DNA from: Candidatus Shapirobacteria bacterium GW2011_GWF2_37_20
GTDB taxonomy: Bacteria; Patescibacteriota; Microgenomatia; UBA12405
NCBI GenBank assembly: GCA_000989305.1
Contig: LBTB01000002.1
Location: 1-40,410, forward strand
Direction: 5' to 3'
DNA length: 40,410 nt
Shown here: positions 27,997-35,807 of the stretch, piece by piece
Layout of the letters: every line of letters begins with the position of its first letter
Numbering within the stretch: position 1 is the first letter of the stretch
Notes under the pieces: model-generated
Database searches by the model: none
The model's input: only the letters and a program-made list of their open reading frames with translations
Told to the model about the DNA's origin: nothing
Made by a program: the position numbers and the translations under genes

Positions 27997-28050
27997 GACG
28001 GCATCATGTTAAAACCAGCCCTGGATGTCAGTAGGGGGCTCTCCGCTTAA
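27982..28050. other. GC-rich intergenic patch with short inverted repeat
   Basis: Between the membrane protein stop (28054) and the ugd promoter lies a patch where 38 of the 68 bases 27981-28048 are G or C, against about a third in the surroundings. It contains AGCCC (28017-28021) and GGGCT (28036-28040), able to form a 5-bp stem. Neither strand shows a strong T run after it, so a terminator is uncertain. It could be a remnant of a mobile or structured element. Confidence 0.3.
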
Positions 28051-28053
28051 TCT

Positions 28054-29910
28054 CTACTTTTTCACCCTCATTAAAGGTACCCTCTCCATATCATTGAAAA
28101 TCTTCGCCAGTTTACTCAGGTCATTATCGGAAACCCCACTTTTCAAACTATATTCCAGCACTTTATCATCAAGCACATAACTAGCCTTCATCAGCTCTAC
28201 CGAGTCTTTGTCCATATTTTTAATAAAATAGTTCTCCATTATCCCGCTCTCTATCCTTGCCTCAACATAACTTACCCCACTTTCAAAATACAGTGGCCTA
28301 CTTGCACCATTGGTAATAAAATCAATTACAACCGGTAACTCTTGACTCTGGTTTATTGACAACATCTCCCTTATCTCATTTCTTCGAAGTCCAGTCATCC
28401 TCCATTGAAAAGAAATTACTACCCAAAGTATCAGTAAGGTGTTTACTACCAGTACCACTCCCAGCATCCCTCTCAGTGCCTTCAAAAATCGCTTATTTTC
28501 CTTGAAAGCCCAGCAAAAGGACAAAACCGGTAAAAAATATAAAAATGGGACATACCTGGCCCACCAGGACTCGGGATTTAGCCAAGTAGCTATTAAAATC
28601 ATCAGCCAAATAAAGATTAGTTCTATAAAGTGCTTAGAATTTACCAACATCAAAGCTAATAAAATCAATAGAGACAATATTAGTGCTCCTGAAAACCAAA
28701 CTCCGAATCCTGCCACTCGAACATCAGAATAATTAAAAGCTAACAATTCGTCTTTATGTATTAAAAATGGAACTTTCAACTCACTGACACTCTCGTCCAT
28801 TGCTCGACTGTCGTAACTAATCAAATGCGCGCTTGAAGAAACTGAAAAAATTGAATACCAAAATTTCCACCACCAACTCTTACCCGAAAAATTGCTAGGA
28901 GAATTTGCCGCCGACATAAATCTCCACACATTCCCATCAACTTCAAAACGCGGAGAAATTGTCCTATTATCAACCTCAAATTTTGAGGGATAAATTGGAT
29001 AAAAGGGATTTCCGTATCTTACTGTATTTGAAATATATGGATCAAAACCCAAAAGTAAAATTCCAACTATTCCAGCTAAAACAAAAATTTTAATCCATCT
29101 TTTAATCAATTCTTTGTGCCTTAAATATAGATAAAAAAGAATCATCACAAACAGCACAAAAACGTAAGCCAAGTTTGGCCATTTAATATTAAATAAAATT
29201 ACCGAGATTAAAAAGATAGAAAAGTCAGACCCCTTTATGTGAACTTTTTTGTCAATAAATATAAAAATATTCCACATCAAAAGTCCAAATAAAGAAGCAA
29301 TTAAGGTATCGACACTAAAAGTATTTAGCTGGCTAACGCAAATTGGATTAAAAGCTACCAAGCCCGAAACTAGAACTGATGTTTTTTTGTTAATTAATTT
29401 ATGTCTCAAATACCAATAACCCACCAAAAAATTTGACACTATAAACAACAAGTTCAATATTTTTGACATTTCCAGGTTTCCCAGCACCTTATATATCGCC
29501 CCAGATACTATCCAAAAAAATCTTGGAAAATGATTTAACCAAATACTGTGAGTACTGTCCCACACATCCGGAACAATCAATTCTTTAATTGGATTCCAGC
29601 CTAAAGCAATCTGCAGTACCCCCATCTGCTGGTAACTCTGCCCATCCCCGCTAAAATCGATAAAATATCGACTTATAAGTAACGCCAAAATTATAAGTCC
29701 ACCAAAAACTATCAAATAATATTTTAAAAATCGTCTATCAAGTAAACCCCAATAAATGACCAACATCACCACAGAAATAAAAATATTTATAAACGAAATT
29801 TTCCAATTCAAAAAATAAAATAAAGTTGAGGCACAAAATATACTAAAAAAGGAAAATATGATTCCCATTCCCAGATTGTAACCAAAAAATTTCATTTCTT
29901 TATTTCTCAT
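28054..29910 (-). CDS. Large GT-C-like membrane protein
   Basis: This 618-residue protein has about 12-13 membrane segments. The long outer loop after the third to fourth segment carries DFSGDGQSYQQMGVLQIALG, an acidic motif followed by an aromatic-rich stretch as in GT39/ArnT-type enzymes, and WLNHFPRFFWIVSGAIYK. The C-terminal region after about residue 510 is soluble. It is translationally coupled (ATGA) to the methyltransferase upstream. A second start, ATG at residue 6, is possible. It probably acts on a lipid-linked sugar outside the membrane; exact family and substrate are not recognised. Confidence 0.7.
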   Translation of the reverse strand: MRNKEMKFFGYNLGMGIIFSFFSIFCASTLFYFLNWKISFINIFISVVMLVIYWGLLDRRFLKYYLIVFGGLIILALLISRYFIDFSGDGQSYQQMGVLQIALGWNPIKELIVPDVWDSTHSIWLNHFPRFFWIVSGAIYKVLGNLEMSKILNLLFIVSNFLVGYWYLRHKLINKKTSVLVSGLVAFNPICVSQLNTFSVDTLIASLFGLLMWNIFIFIDKKVHIKGSDFSIFLISVILFNIKWPNLAYVFVLFVMILFYLYLRHKELIKRWIKIFVLAGIVGILLLGFDPYISNTVRYGNPFYPIYPSKFEVDNRTISPRFEVDGNVWRFMSAANSPSNFSGKSWWWKFWYSIFSVSSSAHLISYDSRAMDESVSELKVPFLIHKDELLAFNYSDVRVAGFGVWFSGALILSLLILLALMLVNSKHFIELIFIWLMILIATWLNPESWWARYVPFLYFLPVLSFCWAFKENKRFLKALRGMLGVVLVVNTLLILWVVISFQWRMTGLRRNEIREMLSINQSQELPVVIDFITNGASRPLYFESGVSYVEARIESGIMENYFIKNMDKDSVELMKASYVLDDKVLEYSLKSGVSDNDLSKLAKIFNDMERVPLMRVKK

Positions 29911-30728
29911 TTTTTACCCATTATCACTACATTCCAACAGTACTTATGTAGTATTGGAAATATTTTTAATATTATCCTATCTATCCTTTCTAATATTAAA
30001 TATGGAAATCTTAATTTATCCGCCTCAACTATTACCTTCTTCCAATAGCGCTCCCTGTTAACATCAACCCTATCAATCAAATAATATTTGATAAATATCC
30101 ATAAGGTCAAAAACCAGGTATATCTGATCCTTACCGAGCGAAAATAACTCCTTATTGTTATTACTTCTGACAACTTTAGTGGATGTTCGTTTTTTGTTCT
30201 CACTTTAAATGCTTTTTTTCGATAAACGTTAATTAGGGGATTATGAATCAAGGGATCCCAGGCTACAAAAGAACCACCCTTTTTAAGCACCCTTTTTATT
30301 TCTTTGACACTACTTTCTATATCCACGTGATGCAAGACGTTTGCCGCATAAACCACATCAAAACTATTATCTGGAAAGGGGATACGATTACACGAAAACT
30401 TTAAAACTTTTGTTTCCACCCCGTTTAATTTCGACAGTTTTTTCACAAAATCAACCATTTTTTGCGATATGTCAGAGGCAACTACCCTAGCTCCCTTTTT
30501 TGCAAAATATACCGAAGCCTCACCAAAACCACATCCCACCTCAAGAATCCTTTTCCCTTTTAAGGGACCCAGATATTTCAATATATATTCATTTTCAGGG
30601 GCGGTAATCGCTGTAAACAGCTCTTCCACGTTTATCTTTTCCGCTTTCACCTCCTTTACCCAATTATCATAGAAGTTTTCTTCGCTTCCGTAATCCTTTA
30701 CTCTGTTAGATTCAAATTTGTAATTCAT
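29907..30728 (-). CDS. Class I SAM-dependent methyltransferase
   Basis: This 273-residue protein has a complete Methyltransf_11-type core: ILEVGCGFGEAS (about 61-72), VVASDISQKMVD, IPFPDNSFDVVYAANVLHHVD and IKRVLKKGGSFVAWDPLIHNP. The last 90 residues are basic and aromatic, suggesting membrane contact, as in methyltransferases acting on isoprenoid or lipid substrates. It overlaps both neighbours by ATGA junctions, lying between the radical SAM/SPASM gene and the GT-C-like gene, and likely serves the same product. Confidence 0.85.
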   Translation of the reverse strand: MNYKFESNRVKDYGSEENFYDNWVKEVKAEKINVEELFTAITAPENEYILKYLGPLKGKRILEVGCGFGEASVYFAKKGARVVASDISQKMVDFVKKLSKLNGVETKVLKFSCNRIPFPDNSFDVVYAANVLHHVDIESSVKEIKRVLKKGGSFVAWDPLIHNPLINVYRKKAFKVRTKNEHPLKLSEVITIRSYFRSVRIRYTWFLTLWIFIKYYLIDRVDVNRERYWKKVIVEADKLRFPYLILERIDRIILKIFPILHKYCWNVVIMGKK

Positions 30729-31897
30729 TTTGAGGTAATAATTTTATTATAGTATTTTGAGTTATTACCCTTAATTCTCTTTATCAAATCAAACAACTCT
30801 TTTTCTGAAAAGCTTTTAAGTCCAACCCTCTTTGATTTAAAATTTAAAAGCAGTCTTTCCCAAAAGGTACTTCCCGATCTTACTGATAATGAAATTTCAG
30901 GATAACTTCCATAGTTACAACCTTTGCATTTTTTCGTAATACAGTCGACATCTTGTCTAAATTTTCTTGAATTAAATATCTTGGGGAATTTATTGTCATA
31001 TAAATATACTTTTTCAGAGAAACGATAATCACAGCATGGAGCAAAAGAAGCATCAGGTAAAATCGCAAAATATAAATTCGGACTATCGCAAACTTCATTT
31101 TCTCTCCAGGTCACCCTACCCTGGTTAACATAATTCTCCATAGAATCCAAATAATCATTAGAGTCAAATAATAGATAGCCTTCTTTTTTCATCGCCTTTA
31201 GTCTTTTAATTAGTTGACTCACCTTTATTGCAGATTTCTTATCAAAACTAAAAGACTTATCCTGGCTTCTAAACTTTAAAACTTCGCCGCTTTTATTTAC
31301 ATGAGCCGGAACTAAGGATACCCACCATCCAATTTTTGTAGCAAACTCCAAAAGATATTCAATTTCGTCAATATTATACGGTGACAACACACAACCCAGG
31401 GCACAAATAGAATTATTCTTCGGAAAAATTTTTGACACCAAAGCAATTGACTTAATGGCATTTCTCCAAGACCCCTTAGCTCCGTTTATCTTGTCAGACA
31501 GTCCCTCGTCTAATGAATCCAAACTAATATTTATGTCTCTGGCTCCGTTTTTAACACATCTCTTCAACAAATCTTTCTTTGAAATTAAACCGGCACTTTG
31601 CATCCTGACATCCAAGCCCTTTGATTTAAACACTTTTACAATCTTATCTATATCTCCTCTCAACAGCGGTTCTCCTCCGGTCAGTAAAACTACGCCAGCT
31701 CCAATTTTTACCAAATTATCCGCAATTTTATTAATGTTTTTACTCTCAAAAGGAACTAAATCTGAATTTGATTCAACAATATTACACATCTTACAGTTTT
31801 GATGACAATATTTTGAAACATAAAATTGAACATAAAGCGGCGAGTTCTTCGTTAAAATTGCCTTTAACATCGATAATTTCGTCCTAAATGAGAACAT
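30725..31897 (-). CDS. Radical SAM/SPASM-domain enzyme
   Basis: From ATG 31897 the protein has 390 residues; TTG 31903 in the track overlaps the likely -10 box. The cluster motif is C31-HQN-C35-KM-C38, followed by GGEPLLRGD, DINISLDSLDE and a C-terminal SPASM-like region with CDSPNLY, FAPCCDYR and CITKKCKGCNYG for auxiliary clusters. Such enzymes modify peptides, sugars or lipids, or act in unknown glycan steps. No small precursor peptide gene was found next to it, so a RiPP role is not supported. It heads an operon with a methyltransferase and a GT-C-like gene. Confidence 0.85.
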   Translation of the reverse strand: MFSFRTKLSMLKAILTKNSPLYVQFYVSKYCHQNCKMCNIVESNSDLVPFESKNINKIADNLVKIGAGVVLLTGGEPLLRGDIDKIVKVFKSKGLDVRMQSAGLISKKDLLKRCVKNGARDINISLDSLDEGLSDKINGAKGSWRNAIKSIALVSKIFPKNNSICALGCVLSPYNIDEIEYLLEFATKIGWWVSLVPAHVNKSGEVLKFRSQDKSFSFDKKSAIKVSQLIKRLKAMKKEGYLLFDSNDYLDSMENYVNQGRVTWRENEVCDSPNLYFAILPDASFAPCCDYRFSEKVYLYDNKFPKIFNSRKFRQDVDCITKKCKGCNYGSYPEISLSVRSGSTFWERLLLNFKSKRVGLKSFSEKELFDLIKRIKGNNSKYYNKIITSK

Positions 31898-31902
31898 ATG
31901 CA

Positions 31903-31908
31903 ATATTA
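31903..31908 (-). promoter_or_regulatory. -10 box TAATAT before radical SAM operon
   Basis: Minus-strand TAATAT lies 5 bases before the ATG at 31897. A 19-base palindrome (31911-31929) covers the place of the spacer and -35. Confidence 0.35.
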
Positions 31909-31910
31909 AA

Positions 31911-31929
31911 GCTAAAAAGTCTTTTTAGC
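31911..31929 (-). terminator. Perfect dyad after galE: terminator or operator
   Basis: GCTAAAAAG-T-CTTTTTAGC is a perfect 19-base palindrome starting 9 bases after the galE stop. As minus-strand RNA it forms an 8-bp stem with a GAC loop followed by UUU, a weak intrinsic terminator for galE. It also lies across the promoter spacer of the radical SAM operon, where a dimeric repressor could bind. Confidence 0.45.
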
Positions 31930-31937
31930 AATCAAGG

Positions 31938-32912
31938 TTACTTATCATCTTTCTTTTGATGCCACTTCCAAGCCGTAGCTACTATTTCTTCAATCTCCGT
32001 ATATTTTGGACTCCAACCCAGCTCCTTTCTAATTTTTTCAGAGGAGGCAATCAAAATTGGTGGATCTCCAGGCCTTCGTTCAACTTCCAAAACTGTGAAT
32101 TCCTTTTCTGTCACTTTTTTAACGGCATCAATTACTTCCCTGACTGAAAAACCCTTACCATTACCCAAATTATATTGCTTAGACTCGCCCCCATCCATCA
32201 AATGTTTCAAAGCCAGTAAATGAGCTGATGCTAAATCAACCACGTGGATATAATCCCTAACACAGGTACCATCTGGAGTAGGGTAGTCAGTTCCAAATAT
32301 TTTAATATTTTCTCTCTTGCCAATAGCCGCATCAAGAATTAATGGAATCAAATGTGACTCTTGAGCATGGTCTTCACCTATATCTGCCTCATCATTGGCT
32401 CCACAAGCGTTGAAATAACGTAAAGCCACATATCGAAGCCCGTAGGCCACATCATAATCCGCAAATACCCTTTCAATCATTAGCTTAGTCCAACCATAAG
32501 GATTAATTGGCCATTGGGGATGAACTTCATCAATTGGAGTGTATTTTGGTTCTCCAAAAGTTGCCGCAGTTGAGGAAAAGATAATCTTGTTTACTTCAAA
32601 TTCCTTCATCACTTTCAAAAGATTAAGAGTATTTACCAAATTATTAAAATAATATTTTTGTGGATCTTTGACTGATTCACCTACTTCAATGAAAGCCGCA
32701 AAATCAAAAACCGCCTCAATCTTATATTTCTTAAAAACACCCCGAATATCCTCTAAATTATTTAAATCCCCCTGAACAAATTCACCCCATTTTGTCGCCT
32801 CTTTGTGACCTGAAACCAAACTATCAAATACAACCGTTTGGAAACCGGCCTCGTTTAACTCTTTGTTTATTTCTGAGCCGATATATCCGGCACCTCCGAC
32901 TATTAATATCAT
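31938..32912 (-). CDS. galE: UDP-glucose 4-epimerase
   Basis: This 324-residue extended SDR interconverts UDP-Glc and UDP-Gal (possibly also the N-acetyl forms). It has GGAGYIGSEI (residues 6-15), FDFAAFIEVGESV (usually HFAA), the catalytic SSTAATFGEP and YGWTK (Y-x3-K), RYFNACGA, and DGTCVRDYIHVVDLA, a signature of GalE. Length is normal. It supplies galactose donors for the transferases in the window. It starts from its own leaderless promoter overlapping the metK end, and a palindrome follows its stop. Confidence 0.95.
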   Translation of the reverse strand: MILIVGGAGYIGSEINKELNEAGFQTVVFDSLVSGHKEATKWGEFVQGDLNNLEDIRGVFKKYKIEAVFDFAAFIEVGESVKDPQKYYFNNLVNTLNLLKVMKEFEVNKIIFSSTAATFGEPKYTPIDEVHPQWPINPYGWTKLMIERVFADYDVAYGLRYVALRYFNACGANDEADIGEDHAQESHLIPLILDAAIGKRENIKIFGTDYPTPDGTCVRDYIHVVDLASAHLLALKHLMDGGESKQYNLGNGKGFSVREVIDAVKKVTEKEFTVLEVERRPGDPPILIASSEKIRKELGWSPKYTEIEEIVATAWKWHQKKDDK

Positions 32913-32918
32913 GGTCTC

Positions 32919-32946
32919 AGTATAACAAAGAAAAACTATTTCTCAA
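32919..32946 (-). promoter_or_regulatory. Promoter of galE, leaderless
   Basis: Minus strand: TTGAGA (5 of 6 to TTGACA), 16 bases, TATACT (5 of 6 to TATAAT), 6 bases, ATG at 32912. It begins inside the last codons of metK, so galE can be transcribed apart from metK. Confidence 0.6.
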
Positions 32947-34033
32947 TTTGTTCCCAAGGATATTTTGCGTTTCCAAAATGACCATATTTGGCCGTTTGAG
33001 TAAAAATTGGTCTTTGTAAGTCAAATTTATTAATAATTCCCTGCACCGACAAATCCATCAAATTCCAAACGAAATTATTAATAGTTTTTAAGTCCTCAAC
33101 TTCGCTTCCAAAAGTATCAATTGACTTGCTTACTGGATCACGAACCCCAATTGCATACGCCAATTGCACCTCACAGCGTTTAGCCAACCCTTTGGCGACT
33201 ACATTTTTTGCTAAATACCTGGCTGCATATGCGCCACTTCTATCAACCTTTGTCGGATCCTTTCCGGAAAAACACCCACCACCAATTCTCCCCATTCCCC
33301 CATAAGTGTCAACCACAATTTTTCTTCCGGTAACTCCGGAATCAGTCGAAGGTCCTCCTCTTTCCCATCTTCCGGTACCATTAAAAATTACCTTATCTAT
33401 TCCTATCTCAAAACCACGTTCTGCTAACACCGGAACAACTACTCTGTTATAAAAATATTTTTTATAATCGATTTCCTTTTCATAATCCAAGGGTTTTGCC
33501 AAAACCACCTTATCCACCCCGACTACTTTCCCCTTTCTATAACTTACCGTGACTTGTGACTTCCCGTCAGGCCTAATCCAATCTTCCTTTATTTCTAACT
33601 CATCCATCTTTTTGCATAATTTATGAGCCAAAACTATCGGCAAAGGCATCAATTCACTCGTTTCGTCGGAGGCGTAACCAAACATCATTCCTTGATCTCC
33701 AGCACCCTCATTGTCCACCCCCAGTGCTATATCAGCCGACTGTTGATGAATATAAACTTCAACCGGGGAATAGTCGCCAAAATTTAAATATTTCTTATCA
33801 TAACCAATTTCATTTATCATCTTTCTTGCCACCCCTTCAAAATCAATCTTTTGCTTACACGTCACCTCACCCGCCATTACTATTTTATTAGTGGTCACCA
33901 AAGTTTCCACCGCCACTCGTGATTTTTTATCTAAGCGTATTGCTTCATCTAACACTGCATCGGAAATTTGGTCACAAATTTTATCAGGATGACCCGCCGA
34001 TACCGACTCGGAAGAAAATTGGGAATAGTTCAT
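32936..34033 (-). CDS. metK: S-adenosylmethionine synthetase
   Basis: This 365-residue enzyme makes SAM from ATP and methionine. Motifs are SAGHPDKICDQISDAVLDE (residues 13-31), GAGDQGMMFGYA, IRPDGKSQVTV, STDSGVTGRKIVVDTYGG and GGGCFSGKDPTKVDRSGAY, where Cys replaces the usual Ala. It is slightly shorter than the usual 380-400 residues. It is one of the few genes here with a Shine-Dalgarno motif (AAGGA, 5 bases before ATG) and a structured leader. SAM is used by the six methyltransferases and three radical SAM enzymes of the window. Confidence 0.96.
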   Translation of the reverse strand: MNYSQFSSESVSAGHPDKICDQISDAVLDEAIRLDKKSRVAVETLVTTNKIVMAGEVTCKQKIDFEGVARKMINEIGYDKKYLNFGDYSPVEVYIHQQSADIALGVDNEGAGDQGMMFGYASDETSELMPLPIVLAHKLCKKMDELEIKEDWIRPDGKSQVTVSYRKGKVVGVDKVVLAKPLDYEKEIDYKKYFYNRVVVPVLAERGFEIGIDKVIFNGTGRWERGGPSTDSGVTGRKIVVDTYGGMGRIGGGCFSGKDPTKVDRSGAYAARYLAKNVVAKGLAKRCEVQLAYAIGVRDPVSKSIDTFGSEVEDLKTINNFVWNLMDLSVQGIINKFDLQRPIFTQTAKYGHFGNAKYPWEQIEK

Positions 34034-34135
34034 ATTTTTCCTTTTTAATTAATAAGGCCTGTCTTTTAAATATTTCTATTTAAAAAGGCACCGTAAACTT
34101 TTTGAGTCTCGGTTGCCATCCCGAATTTATTATCA
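34034..34135 (-). promoter_or_regulatory. Structured metK leader (candidate attenuator)
   Basis: On the minus strand a GC-rich stem GGCAACCG/CGGTGCC (complements of 34110-34117 and 34087-34093, one bulged A) is followed by TTTTT, like an intrinsic terminator. Next comes an AT stem of 9 bp closed by a GAAA tetraloop (34064-34085), then CCTT...AAGG, which could pair the ribosome site. GGCAACC...GGTGCC recalls the SAM-I core, but the other conserved SAM-I parts are not visible. A GATAAT box lies just upstream. Confidence 0.35.
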
Positions 34136-34229
34136 GGACTTCTTAACAGTAAAAAATATTAACATAAATAATAAAACAAATACATTGCATATATGTAATA
34201 ATACTTACATAACACAAATTAAATATTAC

Positions 34230-34553
34230 GTGGAACAAAATAATCAATCAAAATCTCCGCCGAAAATATATATCGATTCTTTAAATATAAAACAAAAAGC
34301 AAAAATATTTAGAATATTTACCAACATCGAAAACTACGGACTATCAACCATCCAACCACATATCAAAAAAGTTGTCGGTACACCGCTATGGGAAATTAGG
34401 ATTCTGGGACAGGACAACATCAGAATAATCTATGCTATACACCTAAAAAATATTGTTCTCGTCTTACATGCCTTCATTAAAAAAACTCAAAAAACGCCAT
34501 CCAAAGAAATTGAAATTGCTTTAAAAAAATTAAAACAAATACTTGACACTTGA
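34230..34553 (+). CDS. higB: HigB/RelE-type toxin (Gp49-like)
   Basis: The conserved part reads PPKIYIDSLNIKQKAKI, LWEIRILGQDNIRIIYA and VLVLHAFIKKTQKTPSKEIE, the pattern of the phage Gp49/HigB RelE-fold mRNA interferases. From GTG 34230 it has 107 residues, the usual size. The track start (TTG 34113) adds residues that are not toxin-like and lie over the metK leader. TTG 34185 or even ATT 34218 (giving a typical IKYYVE start) are alternatives. It precedes its antitoxin, the normal higBA order. It would cleave mRNA on ribosomes unless bound by the antitoxin. Confidence 0.82.
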   Translation: MEQNNQSKSPPKIYIDSLNIKQKAKIFRIFTNIENYGLSTIQPHIKKVVGTPLWEIRILGQDNIRIIYAIHLKNIVLVLHAFIKKTQKTPSKEIEIALKKLKQILDT

Positions 34554-34576
34554 TATCCTAAAAGATATCATATAAT
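34543..34576 (+). promoter_or_regulatory. Antitoxin promoter with embedded operator
   Basis: TTGACA (34543-34548), 17 bases, TATCAT (34566-34571), 5 bases, ATG 34577. The perfect inverted repeat TGATATC-N6-GATATCA (34551-34570) covers the spacer and most of the -10. It begins at the toxin stop codon. This is the best promoter in the window and fits autorepression by the HTH antitoxin. Confidence 0.65.
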
Positions 34577-34864
34577 ATGATTAATACAAAAAAACTACCA
34601 TCATTTAGGGAACATCTAAAAGAATCTCTTAAAAACCCTGAATTTAGAAAAGCCTGGAAAGAATCGGAACCAGAATATATTTTAGCGCGTCAAATTATCG
34701 AAAAAAGATTAAAGAAAAAAATGTCTCAGCGTGAGCTAGCCCGAAAAGCCAACACCACCCAAGCAGTCATCTGTCGAATTGAATCTATGAACGCCAATCC
34801 CTCAATTGAATTGCTCAAAAAAATCTCTCAGGGTCTTAATTCTCACCTAACTATAAAAATCTAA
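34577..34864 (+). CDS. higA: HigA-type XRE-family antitoxin
   Basis: This 95-residue protein has an XRE helix-turn-helix at about residues 45-85 (KKMSQRELARKANTTQAVICRIES, followed by NPSIELLKKISQGL). The N-terminal half (FREHLKESLKNPEFRKAWKESEPEY) resembles the toxin-binding or dimer region of HigA proteins. It should neutralise the toxin and repress the operon at the inverted repeat just upstream. It ends with a 4-base overlap into the convergent membrane protein gene. Confidence 0.88.
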   Translation: MINTKKLPSFREHLKESLKNPEFRKAWKESEPEYILARQIIEKRLKKKMSQRELARKANTTQAVICRIESMNANPSIELLKKISQGLNSHLTIKI

Positions 34865-35784
34865 AACAACAATATCAATCCACCCAATAGGGCATTAAGT
34901 ATTCCCAGTATCCCTCCAAAGGCAGACACCAACAATAATTTCTCCGCCGGTATCCCCAGTTGCCCAAAAAACACTAAAAATAAATTCTCCCTAGCTCCAA
35001 AACCAGCCCAGGAAATTGGTAACACCAATATCAAAGAAATTATTGGCATAAATATAAACACTTCCAGCAATCTAATATTCGCTTTAAATGTTAATGAGGT
35101 AAACCAAGTCATCAGCAGCCATACCGGCTCTGCCACTATCGATATCAAAAAACAAATCAAAATCCGCTTCTTATTACTATTCTTCAACAAATCAACCAAA
35201 TTTAACAATTTTTTCAAAAACTTATATTTACTTAAAATTTTTTCAAAATCCAAACTGAACACTAAAACATAAAAAAGCACTAAGGCAAAATTTATTCCCA
35301 AAAAGATCCACCATAAAACATCAGGGAACTGATATTTTAATAATTTCCCAACAGTTAAAGCAATTAATGCTATTACTGCAAATGCACTGAAACCAATTAC
35401 TCTGTCAATTAATGCCGTCCCTGCCAGTTTTAACTTCGAAATCTCCGGATACTTTTTCATCAAAGCCGTCCACTTTAACAAATCTCCACCCACCATTGAA
35501 GGAAAAAACAGGGAATAAAAAGCCCCAGCATAAGTTGCCCGGGTAAAAGCCAAGACGTCCCTAAATTTAACTTTTTCCAGCACCAAGACGCTCCATCTCA
35601 AGCCCCCTATCATCATCGATACCGCCATATATGCCAATAAAGCCACTACCACCCACAAGGGTGCTTGCTGGACCTCATTGAACAACTTTCCCACATCTAC
35701 TTTTCTGAAAGCTACAAAAATCAACAAAGCCGAAAAAGATAATTGGAATAATTTCGAAGCAAAAATATTTTTTAACTTATTCAT
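34861..35784 (-). CDS. LPG-synthase-TM (UPF0104) membrane protein
   Basis: This 307-residue protein has seven to eight membrane segments and the family motifs RWSVLVL, YAGAFYSLFFPSMVGGDLLKW and LPISWAGFGARENLFL. It matches the membrane (flippase-like) half of lysylphosphatidylglycerol synthase/AglD proteins without the aminoacyl-transferase domain. Such stand-alone forms are common near glycosyltransferases and may flip or bind polyprenyl-linked sugars. It is transcribed alone from a promoter that overlaps the one for the divergent GT4. Function is inferred. Confidence 0.85.
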   Translation of the reverse strand: MNKLKNIFASKLFQLSFSALLIFVAFRKVDVGKLFNEVQQAPLWVVVALLAYMAVSMMIGGLRWSVLVLEKVKFRDVLAFTRATYAGAFYSLFFPSMVGGDLLKWTALMKKYPEISKLKLAGTALIDRVIGFSAFAVIALIALTVGKLLKYQFPDVLWWIFLGINFALVLFYVLVFSLDFEKILSKYKFLKKLLNLVDLLKNSNKKRILICFLISIVAEPVWLLMTWFTSLTFKANIRLLEVFIFMPIISLILVLPISWAGFGARENLFLVFFGQLGIPAEKLLLVSAFGGILGILNALLGGLILLF

Positions 35785-35792
35785 CTCTTTGA

Positions 35793-35800
35793 AATATACT
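35793..35800. promoter_or_regulatory. Overlapping divergent -10 boxes (leaderless pair)
   Basis: In the 23-base gap, TATACT (35795-35800, plus) lies 7 bases from ATG 35808, and TATATT (complement of 35793-35798, minus) lies 8 bases from ATG 35784. A plus-strand -35-like TTAACT sits at 35772-35777 with a 17-base spacer, inside the minus-strand gene. This is the same design as at 4202. Confidence 0.55.
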
Positions 35801-35807
35801 ATAACAA

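Noticed and set aside
30725-31940. A RiPP system around the radical SAM/SPASM gene
   Set aside because: No small precursor-like ORF or transporter/peptidase sits beside it; its neighbours are a methyltransferase, a membrane transferase and galE.
34034-34135. A standard SAM-I riboswitch before metK
   Set aside because: Only GGCAACC and GGTGCC resemble the core. The AGAG-type 5' segment, GCCC-AUGAA and the typical end are not seen, so I call it a structured leader only.
34113-34229. N-terminal extension of the toxin ORF from TTG 34113
   Set aside because: The residues do not resemble the toxin family and the DNA overlaps the opposing metK leader; a later start gives the family's normal length.
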